9,892 nt of DNA. Source: Gammaproteobacteria bacterium (GTDB lineage: Bacteria; Pseudomonadota; Gammaproteobacteria; SZUA-21). The stretch spans positions 1 to 9,892 of the forward strand of contig JALUUZ010000325.1 of the NCBI GenBank assembly GCA_027021095.1. Direction: 5' to 3'. Position 1 is the first letter of the stretch. Every line of letters begins with the position of its first letter. Below are positions 1 to 5,056 of this stretch, in pieces. The position numbers and the translations under genes are program-made. The notes under the pieces were generated by a model that was not told the origin of the DNA, did no database searches, and saw only the letters and a list, made by a program, of their open reading frames with translations.

Positions 1-138
1 GCACGCCTGGACAGTGCTACCTTTGCAAAGATGTACCCGGACTTCGGCCAATGGCGAAGTATCAAGCAGGAATACGATCCGCAAGGCCTGTTCAACTCCT
101 CGCTGTACAAGCGGCTGACAGGGGAGCCAGGCAGATGA
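1..138 (+). CDS. dprE1: DprE1-like FAD-dependent oxidase, C-terminal end (5' truncated)
   Basis: The frame is open from base 1 to TGA at 136-138, giving the last 45 residues of a protein that begins left of the window. The visible text (MYPDFGQWRSIKQEYDPQG, then LFNSSLYKRL) resembles the C-terminus of decaprenylphosphoryl-beta-D-ribose 2'-oxidase DprE1 and related FAD-linked oxidases, which end with a Tyr-Pro...Trp...Asp-Pro...Phe...Arg-Leu pattern. DprE1 oxidises the 2'-OH of polyprenyl-phosphoryl ribose, the first half of its epimerisation to arabinose. The stop overlaps the start of the next gene as ATGA, which suggests translational coupling. The identification leans on the two downstream genes, which are the expected partners; the fragment alone would only support an FAD-binding oxidoreductase. 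Confidence 0.72.
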   Translation, partial: ARLDSATFAKMYPDFGQWRSIKQEYDPQGLFNSSLYKRLTGEPGR

Positions 139-875
139 CCGGCACGGTGTTGATCCTCGGGGCAAGCTCGGCCATCGCCCACGCCACCGCCAGTGCCTTC
201 GCCGCCAAGGGCTATCACCTGGTGCTCGCCGGGCGTTCGCCGCAGGAACTGCAACGCAACGCCCAGGATCTCAGCTTACGTCATGGTGTGACGGTCACCA
301 CCCGCCACTTCGACGCGTTGGACTTCGGCTCGCACCAGGCGTTTTACGACCGGATCCTGCAGGACCAGCCCGACCTCGCAGGCATGGTCTATGCGATCGG
401 CCTGCTCGAGGATCAGGCCGTACTGAACAAACACCCCGAATTGAGCAGAAAAGTCATCGACGCCAACTACACTGCAGGTGCACTGTTGCTGTCACTGTTT
501 GCCAACCATTTTGAAAGCCGCCAGTCCGGCTTTCTTATCGGGATCAGTTCGGTGGCCGGTGACCGCGGCCGGCAAAGCAACTATACCTACGGCGCGAGTA
601 AAGGGGCGTTCAGCCTGTTCCTGCAGGGGCTGCGCAACCGCCTGGCCGGCAGCGGGGTACGGGTGATCACGATCAAACCCGGCTTTGTCGACACGGCAAT
701 GACATGGGGAATGCCGGGGTTGTTTCTGCTTGCCAGCCCGGAACAGGTCGGCAGAAAGATCGCCCAGGCACCGGAGCGGTGGGCGGACGTCCGTTATATT
801 CCATGCTTCTGGCGTTACATCATGCTTATAATCAAGGCTATTCCGGAATTCCTGTTTAAAAGAATGAAGCTTTAG
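135..875 (+). CDS. dprE2: DprE2-like short-chain dehydrogenase (polyprenylphosphoryl-2-keto-ribose reductase)
   Basis: This is a 246-residue SDR. The Rossmann loop is LILGASSAIAHATA (residues 6-19). N111, the serine pair S138/S139, and Y152-x3-K156 (YGASK) form the SDR catalytic set. KPGFVDTAMT (181-190) is the usual post-catalytic segment. The C-terminus (about 224-246) is hydrophobic then basic, suggesting membrane contact. In mycobacteria DprE2 reduces the 2-keto intermediate made by DprE1 to decaprenylphosphoryl-D-arabinose. I chose ATG 135 because it overlaps the upstream stop and places the nucleotide-binding loop at the N-terminus; the longer frame from 51 runs inside the upstream gene. 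Taken alone this could be any classical SDR; the DprE1-like and phosphoribosyltransferase neighbours make DprE2 the best reading. Confidence 0.8.
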   Translation: MTGTVLILGASSAIAHATASAFAAKGYHLVLAGRSPQELQRNAQDLSLRHGVTVTTRHFDALDFGSHQAFYDRILQDQPDLAGMVYAIGLLEDQAVLNKHPELSRKVIDANYTAGALLLSLFANHFESRQSGFLIGISSVAGDRGRQSNYTYGASKGAFSLFLQGLRNRLAGSGVRVITIKPGFVDTAMTWGMPGLFLLASPEQVGRKIAQAPERWADVRYIPCFWRYIMLIIKAIPEFLFKRMKL

Positions 876-900
876 CCCGCCACCTTGAAGCAAGATAACA

Positions 901-1803
901 ATGATTACACTGAAAAACATATCTCCGCTGCTGCAACTGATGCGTCCTTACCAATGGTCCAAGAACGTGTTCGTGTTTTCCGGGATCCTGTTCGGTGAAC
1001 ACCTGATGTCATTGAGCATGGTCATCGAAGCAGTCGTGGTATTCATTGCCTTTTCCCTGGTCTCCAGTGCCGTCTATATACTCAATGACTATGCCGACCT
1101 CGAGCAGGACCGTGCGCACCTGGTCAAACGCCACCGGCCGCTGGCATCGGGGGAGGTCTCCGAACGTCATGCGTTTATCCTGCTGCTGGCCTGCCTTGGC
1201 AGCGGCCTGCTGCTTGCCACCCTGCTGTCGTTCTTTGCTGAGCTGCCCTACACCGTGCTGGCACTGCTGTGCATCTATTTCCTGATCAATGTCGCCTATT
1301 CATTCCGCCTCAAGGATATCATCATTCTCGACGTCTTTACGATCGCTTCCGGGTTTATGCTGCGGCTGCTGGCCGGCACCGAAGGCCTCAACATCAGTGC
1401 CTCGAACTGGCTGTTGCTGTGCGGGATCATGACGGCACTGTTTATCGCTTTCGTCAAACGACGTTCTGAACTGTTTGAGTATCACAGCAACCCAAGCGAC
1501 AAGCCCAAGGAAGTACTCAAGCAGTACAGCCCGCAGGCACTGGATATCTTTATCGTGATCACCGCCACCTCGATCGTTCTCAGTTACAGCCTGTATACCA
1601 TGGCTCCTGCCACGGCCAAGGTACATGGCACGGAAAAGCTGATCTACACGGTACCGATCGTGGCCTATGGCATATTCAGATACCTGCACCTGCTGTATAC
1701 CAAGGCGATCGGTTCGGACCCGGCGCGGGACCTGTTCCAGGATACGCATATGCTGCTGACCGGGCTGGTTTGGATATTCACTACCTTGGTGATCATTCTC
1801 TAG
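901..1803 (+). CDS. UbiA-family decaprenyl-phosphate phosphoribosyltransferase (DPPR synthase-like)
   Basis: This 300-residue polytopic membrane protein has about eight to nine hydrophobic segments. The N-terminus LMRPYQWSKNVFVF is typical of the Rv3806c-like branch of UbiA prenyltransferases. The first Mg/diphosphate-binding motif is NDYADLEQD (62-70, acidic residues D63, D66, D70). The second region is YSFRLKDIIILDVF (133-146), followed by GFMLRLLAG, in the form usual for DPPR synthases rather than ubiquinone UbiA. DPARDLFQDTHMLLTGLVW near the C-terminus is another family signature. The known family reaction is transfer of 5-phosphoribose from PRPP to polyprenyl phosphate, giving the substrate that is dephosphorylated and then epimerised by DprE1/DprE2. 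It lies 25 bp after the SDR gene and is probably the last gene of that operon. The Shine-Dalgarno is weak. The exact lipid is inferred. Confidence 0.85.
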   Translation: MITLKNISPLLQLMRPYQWSKNVFVFSGILFGEHLMSLSMVIEAVVVFIAFSLVSSAVYILNDYADLEQDRAHLVKRHRPLASGEVSERHAFILLLACLGSGLLLATLLSFFAELPYTVLALLCIYFLINVAYSFRLKDIIILDVFTIASGFMLRLLAGTEGLNISASNWLLLCGIMTALFIAFVKRRSELFEYHSNPSDKPKEVLKQYSPQALDIFIVITATSIVLSYSLYTMAPATAKVHGTEKLIYTVPIVAYGIFRYLHLLYTKAIGSDPARDLFQDTHMLLTGLVWIFTTLVIIL

Positions 1804-1858
1804 CCCGCATTTCTCACCACCGTTCGTAGCGAGACTGTGGAGGAATCGCCACGTGATA

Positions 1859-2007
1859 CGATTTGATTTGCCTTGGTGTTGGTGCGTACAACGCACCCTA
1901 CTTTGGGGCGTGATATTTCCTTGTTGTAAATCCTTTGGTGTGCTTCGCACACCGTCCCGATGGGGCGGGGTGTATTGCATGTCTCCACGGCAAGGCGAAT
2001 CAAATCG
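1859..2007. repeat. Large imperfect inverted repeat (REP/MITE-like element)
   Basis: The 17-bp arms CGATTTGATTYGCCTTG lie at 1859-1875 and, reverse-complemented, at 1991-2007, with a single mismatch, enclosing about 115 bp. Inside the arms the similarity continues: the stem-loop at 1881-1897 (GGTGCGT, loop ACA, ACGCACC) faces a degenerate counterpart around 1969-1985. The centre is the stem-loop at 1937-1953. The result is a nested palindrome with no coding capacity, like the BIME, REP or small MITE elements of many proteobacteria. No target-site duplication or transposase is visible, so mobility is inference. Confidence 0.6.
1920..1956 (+). repeat. Direct repeat copy 1 (37 bp core with perfect stem-loop)
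   Basis: This 37-bp core matches 2042-2078 with one mismatch (T at 1924, G at 2046). It contains a perfect hairpin at 1937-1953, GGTGTGC with loop TTC and GCACACC. Weaker similarity continues rightwards through GGGGTG, TTG and CACGGCAAGGCGAA to about 2007, so the full unit is near 85 bp. Confidence 0.75.
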
Positions 2008-2041
2008 CGTTACCTGGCCATCCTTTTACCCATGACATTTT

Positions 2042-2078
2042 CTTGGTGTAAATCCTTTGGTGTGCTTCGCACACCGTC
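2042..2078 (+). repeat. Direct repeat copy 2 (37 bp core with perfect stem-loop)
   Basis: This is the second copy of the 37-bp core, with its hairpin at 2059-2075 identical to the one at 1937-1953. Downstream similarity to copy 1 continues to about 2125, ending in CACGACCAAGCGAA. Copies 1 and 2 start 122 bp apart. Confidence 0.75.
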
Positions 2079-2087
2079 ACGACAAGG

Positions 2088-2108
2088 TAGGGTGCGTTGT
2101 ACGCACCA
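2088..2108. repeat. 21-bp repeat, perfect inverted partner of 1880-1900
   Basis: Bases 2088-2108 are the exact reverse complement of 1880-1900. Each copy is itself a stem-loop: GGTGCGT, loop TGT, ACGCACC at 2091-2107, and the mirror at 1881-1897. One pair of hairpins is thus present in opposite orientations about 200 bp apart, as in composite REP elements. No T-run follows on either strand, so I do not call it a terminator. Confidence 0.75.
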
Positions 2109-2180
2109 CCACGACCAAGCGAAAACCAGCCAAGGAGCGTGAAACCATCGCGGAAGGAAAAAATTTCAAGGAATAACCAA

Positions 2181-2228
2181 AAGCCACACTCCATTGTGGC
2201 TTAAGGACTACAATAGACTGACTATTGT
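2181..2228 (-). terminator. Tandem hairpins after the iscR-like gene, possible terminator
   Basis: Reading the minus strand after the iscR-like stop, there is first a perfect hairpin ACAATAG, loop TCAGT, CTATTGT (2228-2210). Then comes AAGCCACA, loop ATGGAG, TGTGGCTT (2202-2181), followed by two more T residues so that the stem ends in a TTTT run. The second is a plausible weak intrinsic terminator about 90 bp past the stop. The short T-run and moderate GC of the stem limit confidence. Confidence 0.45.
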
Positions 2229-2292
2229 GTGGTTTGCTGTACCAGTGAATATCGCATTGTTGAGTGATTGAGGGTAAACCACGATAACCCGA

Positions 2293-2775
2293 TCAGGCCG
2301 CGACATTCCCACCTGACTGCTCTACCCCACCGCCTGAATAGGACGAATCCTCATCACCACCAGGGCCTGTTTTTTCAACAAACTCAGAAAGCGTGATACT
2401 ATTCAGAAAGTTATACAGACGCAGGCTCAGCTGATCCCACATTTCATCGAGCTTGACACGCTCACTTGGCTTATCCTGCACCACTTCGGGCTGCTTGTCG
2501 TCTTCGACAGGCTCTGGTTTTTCATTGATCGCCGAAACGATCTCTGCAATAGTCAGCTCAGTCGATGGCTTGGCCAAACGATAGCCACCACCGGGTCCAC
2601 GTACTCCATTGACCAGTTTGTGTTTACGCAACTTTGCAAATAACTGCTCCAGATAAGACAATGAAATTCCTTGATAATCAGAAATATCAGCCAGCGTTAC
2701 TGGTTTGGAATTTTCATGTAAAGCCAAGTCCATCATGGCGGTTATCGCATATCGTGCCTTAGTAGACAATTTCAT
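2293..2775 (-). CDS. iscR: IscR-type Rrf2 transcriptional regulator lacking all cysteines
   Basis: This 160-residue protein aligns along its length with E. coli IscR (162 residues). The winged-helix part is nearly canonical: MKLSTKARYAITAMMDLAL, then GISLSYLEQLFAKLRK (S40, E43 at E. coli positions) and VRGPGGGYRLAK (58-69, wing). The dimerisation helix MWDQLSLRLYNFLNSITLSEF also matches. IscR binds a [2Fe-2S] cluster through Cys92, Cys98, Cys104 and His107. Here that loop (about 85-110) is EKPEPVEDDKQPEVVQDKPS and following, rich in Glu, Asp, Lys and Pro, with no cysteine; the whole protein has none. It therefore probably cannot hold the usual cluster and may act like apo-IscR or like cluster-free CymR. 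No iscS or iscU lies next to it; the nearest upstream gene is an exported rhodanese. The C-terminus is an acidic Gly/Ser-rich tail. The gene is AT-richer than its neighbours. Confidence 0.88.
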   Translation of the reverse strand: MKLSTKARYAITAMMDLALHENSKPVTLADISDYQGISLSYLEQLFAKLRKHKLVNGVRGPGGGYRLAKPSTELTIAEIVSAINEKPEPVEDDKQPEVVQDKPSERVKLDEMWDQLSLRLYNFLNSITLSEFVEKTGPGGDEDSSYSGGGVEQSGGNVAA

Positions 2776-2781
2776 GGATTA

Positions 2782-2790
2782 CACCTCCTT
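2782..2790 (-). promoter_or_regulatory. Strong ribosome binding site of the iscR-like gene
   Basis: The minus strand reads AAGGAGGTG, nearly the full anti-Shine-Dalgarno complement, with AAGGAGG ending 8 nt before ATG at 2775. This fixes the start codon. It is the strongest Shine-Dalgarno I see in the window and suggests efficient translation. Confidence 0.85.
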
Positions 2791-2795
2791 CCAAT

Positions 2796-2910
2796 ACGAT
2801 TTTCAAGGTAAAATATATGGTAATTAATTAAAGTTTAGCACTAAATTTCAAACACAACCAATCAGTTAAACAAAATTTTGACAGCAAACCTAAAAATTTT
2901 GACACTAGCC
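2796..2910 (-). promoter_or_regulatory. AT-rich putative promoter/operator region of the iscR-like gene
   Basis: Upstream of the ribosome binding site lie several marks. One is TATATT on the minus strand near 2812-2817, a candidate -10. A palindrome TTTAG CA CTAAA is at 2834-2845, extendable outward with one mismatch. AAAATTTTGACA occurs twice as a direct repeat, at 2872-2883 and 2893-2904, with a 21-bp period of two helical turns. Rrf2 proteins bind palindromic sites and IscR genes are commonly self-regulated, so autoregulation here is a reasonable inference. No match to the E. coli type 1 or type 2 IscR consensus stood out, and no good -35 box was found. Confidence 0.45.
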
Positions 2911-2989
2911 GGTTTCGAAGATAGGCTTATAACTTACTGATTACTATACATTTACCGAGCATAACCGTACTCTGTGTGGATAGTAAACT

Positions 2990-3011
2990 CAAACACCCCT
3001 GAAAACAGGGG
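2990..3011 (-). terminator. GC-rich hairpin after the exported rhodanese gene, possible weak terminator
   Basis: The minus strand reads CCCCTG, loop TTTT, CAGGGG (3011-2996), then TGTTTG, about 55 nt after the rhodanese stop. The stem is stable but the following T-tract is interrupted. It could be a weak terminator or a processing hairpin separating the rhodanese and iscR-like transcripts. Confidence 0.4.
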
Positions 3012-3063
3012 GCTTAGTACAGGCCGCAACCACTGCTTCCAGCACCTGTATAAAAAGCAGGCA

Positions 3064-3957
3064 TTATGGAGCGAGTCCCTGATTAAATGCCACGCTTTTA
3101 TCAGTAGCATATTCAAGAATCGAGCCATCATAGAGTTTTACATCCGAAAATCCCAAGAAACGTAATGTCATATAAGCCTGTGCGGCCCGATGACCACTGC
3201 GACAATACACCACGACCGGCGCCTTTTTGTCCTGAATACCTATTTTTGCTAATGATTTCAATAATTCCGCGGAATCCCTGTGCTTGAAGCCCTTGCTCAG
3301 GTCGATCGTGTCCGACCACGGCCACCACAATGCCCCTGGAATATGCCCTGACCTGCGGTCCTTTTTCGTGCCCATATACTCCAACCGCGTGCGCACATCG
3401 AGCAGAAACGTCTTTTTCGAGTTCAATCCTTTGACGCCAGCGAGGTCAATCAGGTTGTTTTTCGGCTTGAACCCGGCAGGCAGCTGATACACAGTCTTTT
3501 TTCTGACACTCAGGCGGTTGTCGACCTTGTGTCCCTGCAATATCCAGCTCACAAGCCCGCCGTTGAGCACCGACACCTTCGGGTGACCCAGGCGCTCGAG
3601 CTCCCAGAACAACCGTCCGGCGTTCAAGCCGCCGGTGTCGTCGTAGATCACGACATGGGTCTTACGGTCGATCCCCAGCGCTCCGAGAATGGCAAGCAGT
3701 TTGCTGTCATCGACACGCAATGACACCCCGTTCTTGAGCCGGCGGTTGATCGCATGGTACGGCAGGTGCACCGCGCCCGGAATATGGAAACGCTGGTACT
3801 GAAACCTGTCGCTCATATCGACAATGGCAAGCGCCTTGTTATTCAGGTTCTTGTGCAGCCAGTCTGTGTCCACCAGCATACCGGGTCCGGCCGCCGCGCC
3901 GGCAAGCAACGAGGCAAAAGACAGCAGCAACAGATAAAAACGATAGTGCTTTTTCAT
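3064..3957 (-). CDS. Exported two-domain thiosulfate/3-mercaptopyruvate sulfurtransferase (rhodanese)
   Basis: This 297-residue protein begins with a Sec-type signal peptide: basic MKKHYR, a hydrophobic core at about 7-19, and small residues AGAAAG (19-24) for cleavage, so it probably acts in the periplasm. The N-terminal rhodanese domain (about 27-145) has the RFHIPGAVHLP motif but YDDTGG where an active cysteine would be, as usual for the inactive half. The C-terminal domain (about 165-290) has LLDVRTRLEYMG, SGHIPGALWWPW and the active loop YCRSGHRA with Cys252. The loop CRSGHR differs from the CQTHHR of the RhdA homologue in this window and from the CG[ST]GVT of mercaptopyruvate enzymes. 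The normal end signature GSWxEW is GSILEY here. Family activity is sulfane-sulfur transfer from thiosulfate or a similar donor; the true donor is unknown. GGAG precedes the ATG by 5 nt. Confidence 0.88.
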   Translation of the reverse strand: MKKHYRFYLLLLSFASLLAGAAAGPGMLVDTDWLHKNLNNKALAIVDMSDRFQYQRFHIPGAVHLPYHAINRRLKNGVSLRVDDSKLLAILGALGIDRKTHVVIYDDTGGLNAGRLFWELERLGHPKVSVLNGGLVSWILQGHKVDNRLSVRKKTVYQLPAGFKPKNNLIDLAGVKGLNSKKTFLLDVRTRLEYMGTKKDRRSGHIPGALWWPWSDTIDLSKGFKHRDSAELLKSLAKIGIQDKKAPVVVYCRSGHRAAQAYMTLRFLGFSDVKLYDGSILEYATDKSVAFNQGLAP

Positions 3958-3989
3958 AACGACTCCATGGTGTACTTGGCGTTGATGTC

Positions 3990-4022
3990 ACTGCACCCAG
4001 GTTGTTCCAACCTGGGTGCAGT
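3990..4022. repeat. Perfect 15-bp stem-loop between the rhodanese and DUF1249 genes
   Basis: ACTGCACCCAGGTTG (3990-4004) and its exact reverse complement (4008-4022) flank a TTC loop. It lies about 33 bp upstream of the exported rhodanese start, within what would be its 5' region. Neither flank has a T-run, so it is not a normal intrinsic terminator. It could be a REP-like repeat, an RNA stability or attenuation hairpin, or a protein-binding palindrome. Confidence 0.7.
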
Positions 4023-4100
4023 TCAAAACAGGTACTTTACTACTGTATTACTATTGAGACTGGAAAATACAAATCAAGTTCACCGTGACGGTTTACACGC

Positions 4101-4150
4101 TGCACCTGTGCGCAGCGCACAGGTGCAACACCTGCCTGCCAGGCCAGGCA
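4101..4150. repeat. Perfect 12-bp stem-loop plus adjacent 6-bp hairpin after the DUF1249 gene
   Basis: TGCACCTGTGCG (4101-4112) pairs exactly with CGCACAGGTGCA (4116-4127) around a CAG loop. Next to it TGCCTG (4133-4138) pairs with CAGGCA (4145-4150). Both follow the DUF1249 stop on the minus strand, where a terminator would be expected, but no T-run follows. The first stem shares TGCACC with the stem at 3990-4022, suggesting members of one repeat class. Confidence 0.6.
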
Positions 4151-4156
4151 ACACGC

Positions 4157-4666
4157 TCATCGATATCCGCTAGTTTCGAACTTGCGCCGGTCGAAAGTCT
4201 GCGCTGTTTCCGGCGTAAAAAGATGCCCTGCTTCGACCAGGTATTCCAGCCACTTGTGCAGAAACAGGTTGCTGTCCCAGCGGCAATGCAGGTGGCGCGG
4301 CCTGGCGATATGCCTTTTATCGATCGCCATAAATCCCTGCGGCCGGCAGGACATGACCTCGACGACCTGCGCGTCGTGATACACCCGTAACAGCAGGTCC
4401 GGGTCAGCGATATAGTCCACCCGGCCACCGCGCTCGAGCCTGAAATAATAAGTAAGCTGCAACGTGGTGGTAAACTTGAACTGTTCCACTTTTTCGAGAT
4501 ACAACTCCGGTGAACCCTCGACCGCGGAAAAACTCCGCTCCGGCATGACAGCAAGATCGGGGATCAGCCTGTTGAGCAAGTGAAAGTTCTGATCATACAA
4601 TGCCATCAGGCCCGAAAACTTACGCCGGTTGAGCAGTGTCTCGAATCGTTTATCGTGTTTCGTCAT
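4157..4666 (-). CDS. yqiB: DUF1249 family protein (YqiB-like)
   Basis: This 169-residue soluble protein resembles E. coli YqiB (DUF1249) over its length. ALYDQNFHLLNRLIP (22-36) matches the family start. YYFRLERG and LLLRVYHDAQVVEVMSC (91-107) contain the conserved YHDA-x-V-x-EV block. WDSNLFLHKWLEYLVEAGHLF (129-149) is the family's C-terminal helix with the usual N/Q-F-L...W-L motif. It has no signal peptide or membrane segment. The molecular function of DUF1249 is not established; in E. coli it sits between nudF and cpdA. The ATG overlaps the end of the upstream small gene by 17 bp and the Shine-Dalgarno is poor, so translation is probably coupled. Confidence 0.88.
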   Translation of the reverse strand: MTKHDKRFETLLNRRKFSGLMALYDQNFHLLNRLIPDLAVMPERSFSAVEGSPELYLEKVEQFKFTTTLQLTYYFRLERGGRVDYIADPDLLLRVYHDAQVVEVMSCRPQGFMAIDKRHIARPRHLHCRWDSNLFLHKWLEYLVEAGHLFTPETAQTFDRRKFETSGYR

Positions 4667-4889
4667 TCCGTCTCTGTTTGCCGTCAGTCATACCGATTCT
4701 GCACAGCGAATTCCGCCAGCCTGCCGCTTCAGTCTTCCCCAGGCGGATATACTCTCCGACCTCATTCTCGTACCAGCCGTGATCACAGCGCAACGGCTCG
4801 ACACTGTAGCCCCACCAGACCCCGCTGGCATCCTGTGCAACCCATCTTACCCAGTGTGGCATAGATTTGCCATCGAATGGTACTGTCAC
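4650..4889 (-). CDS. Small tryptophan-rich conserved protein, function unknown
   Basis: Seventy-nine residues if read from GTG 4889, which has GGGGAGG five nt upstream. GTG 4910 (86 aa) and ATG 4862 (70 aa, MPHWVRW...) are alternatives. The core HWVRWVAQDASGVWWGY, then GWYENEVGEYIRLG, is dense in Trp and Tyr with alternating hydrophobic spacing, suggesting a small beta-rich domain. I recall similar short proteins in gammaproteobacteria but cannot name a family. It has one Cys in EPLRCDHGW and one near the end, no signal and no membrane segment. It overlaps the DUF1249 gene by 17 bp and probably leads that operon, transcribed from the divergent promoter region shared with rhdA. Codon-level plausibility and the motif-like text favour a real gene over a spurious frame. 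Confidence 0.65.
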   Translation of the reverse strand: MTVPFDGKSMPHWVRWVAQDASGVWWGYSVEPLRCDHGWYENEVGEYIRLGKTEAAGWRNSLCRIGMTDGKQRRNDETR

Positions 4890-4913
4890 ATCCACCTCCC
4901 CTGCCGCCACTGC

Positions 4914-4943
4914 TTGATCGGCAGGCTTATATCCAACTATAAT
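4914..4943 (+). promoter_or_regulatory. Putative sigma-70 promoter of rhdA
   Basis: TTGATC (4914-4919), an 18-bp spacer and a perfect TATAAT (4938-4943) form a good sigma-70 promoter. Transcription would start near 4950, giving rhdA a leader of about 107 nt. The leader shows no strong hairpin. The -35 lies just upstream of the divergent small gene's start. Confidence 0.6.
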
Positions 4944-4955
4944 ACCGACGTGTCC

Positions 4956-4986
4956 ATTATAGCCCCATACACCTGCTGTTTCCCAA
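4956..4986 (-). promoter_or_regulatory. Putative divergent promoter of the small Trp-rich/DUF1249 operon
   Basis: On the minus strand TATAAT is at 4961-4956, with TTGGGA at 4986-4981 after a longish 19-bp spacer. The two opposed TATAAT boxes are only 12 bp apart, so polymerase binding in one direction should interfere with the other. Confidence 0.4.
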
Positions 4987-5056
4987 GCCTACGGCCCGGC
5001 GCAGTTTCATGACTTCATGACAATCACTGCAACAGACGAAAAGAAACGGAAAAACC

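Larger units (their letters stand above)
1804..2292. other. Gene-free repeat island between the arabinose module and the iscR-like gene
   Basis: This stretch of about 490 bp has only short frames with repeat-derived, low-plausibility translations. It contains three copies, two direct and one inverted, of a diverged unit of roughly 85 bp, described separately, and two small hairpins next to the end of the iscR-like gene. I see no tRNA, promoter or protein gene that I could defend, and no clear intrinsic terminator for the upstream operon. Confidence 0.7.

Noticed and set aside
51..134. N-terminal extension of the SDR gene from ATG 51
   Set aside because: The 28 extra residues lie within the upstream oxidase frame and precede the Rossmann loop; ATG 135 overlaps the upstream stop and gives the normal SDR N-terminus.
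1859..2128. CRISPR array
   Set aside because: The repeats are few, diverged, in both orientations and not separated by uniform spacers; no cas gene is present.
1800..2194. Short frames with a shared CEAHQRIY translation on the minus strand
   Set aside because: They are translations of the stem-loop repeats, with no ribosome binding site or domain; the likeness comes from the repeats themselves.
2899..3165. A plus-strand promoter (TTGACA 2899-2904, TAGGCT 2922-2927) driving a 63-residue frame at 2974-3165
   Set aside because: The -10 is poor, the frame overlaps the rhodanese 3' end, and its translation shows no motif; the TTGACA is better read as part of the repeated 12-mer.
3990..4022. Intrinsic terminator
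   Set aside because: The stem is strong but no T-run follows on either strand.
4093..4554. A 153-residue minus-strand frame overlapping DUF1249
   Set aside because: It is the +1 shadow of the DUF1249 gene, which has the conserved family motifs.
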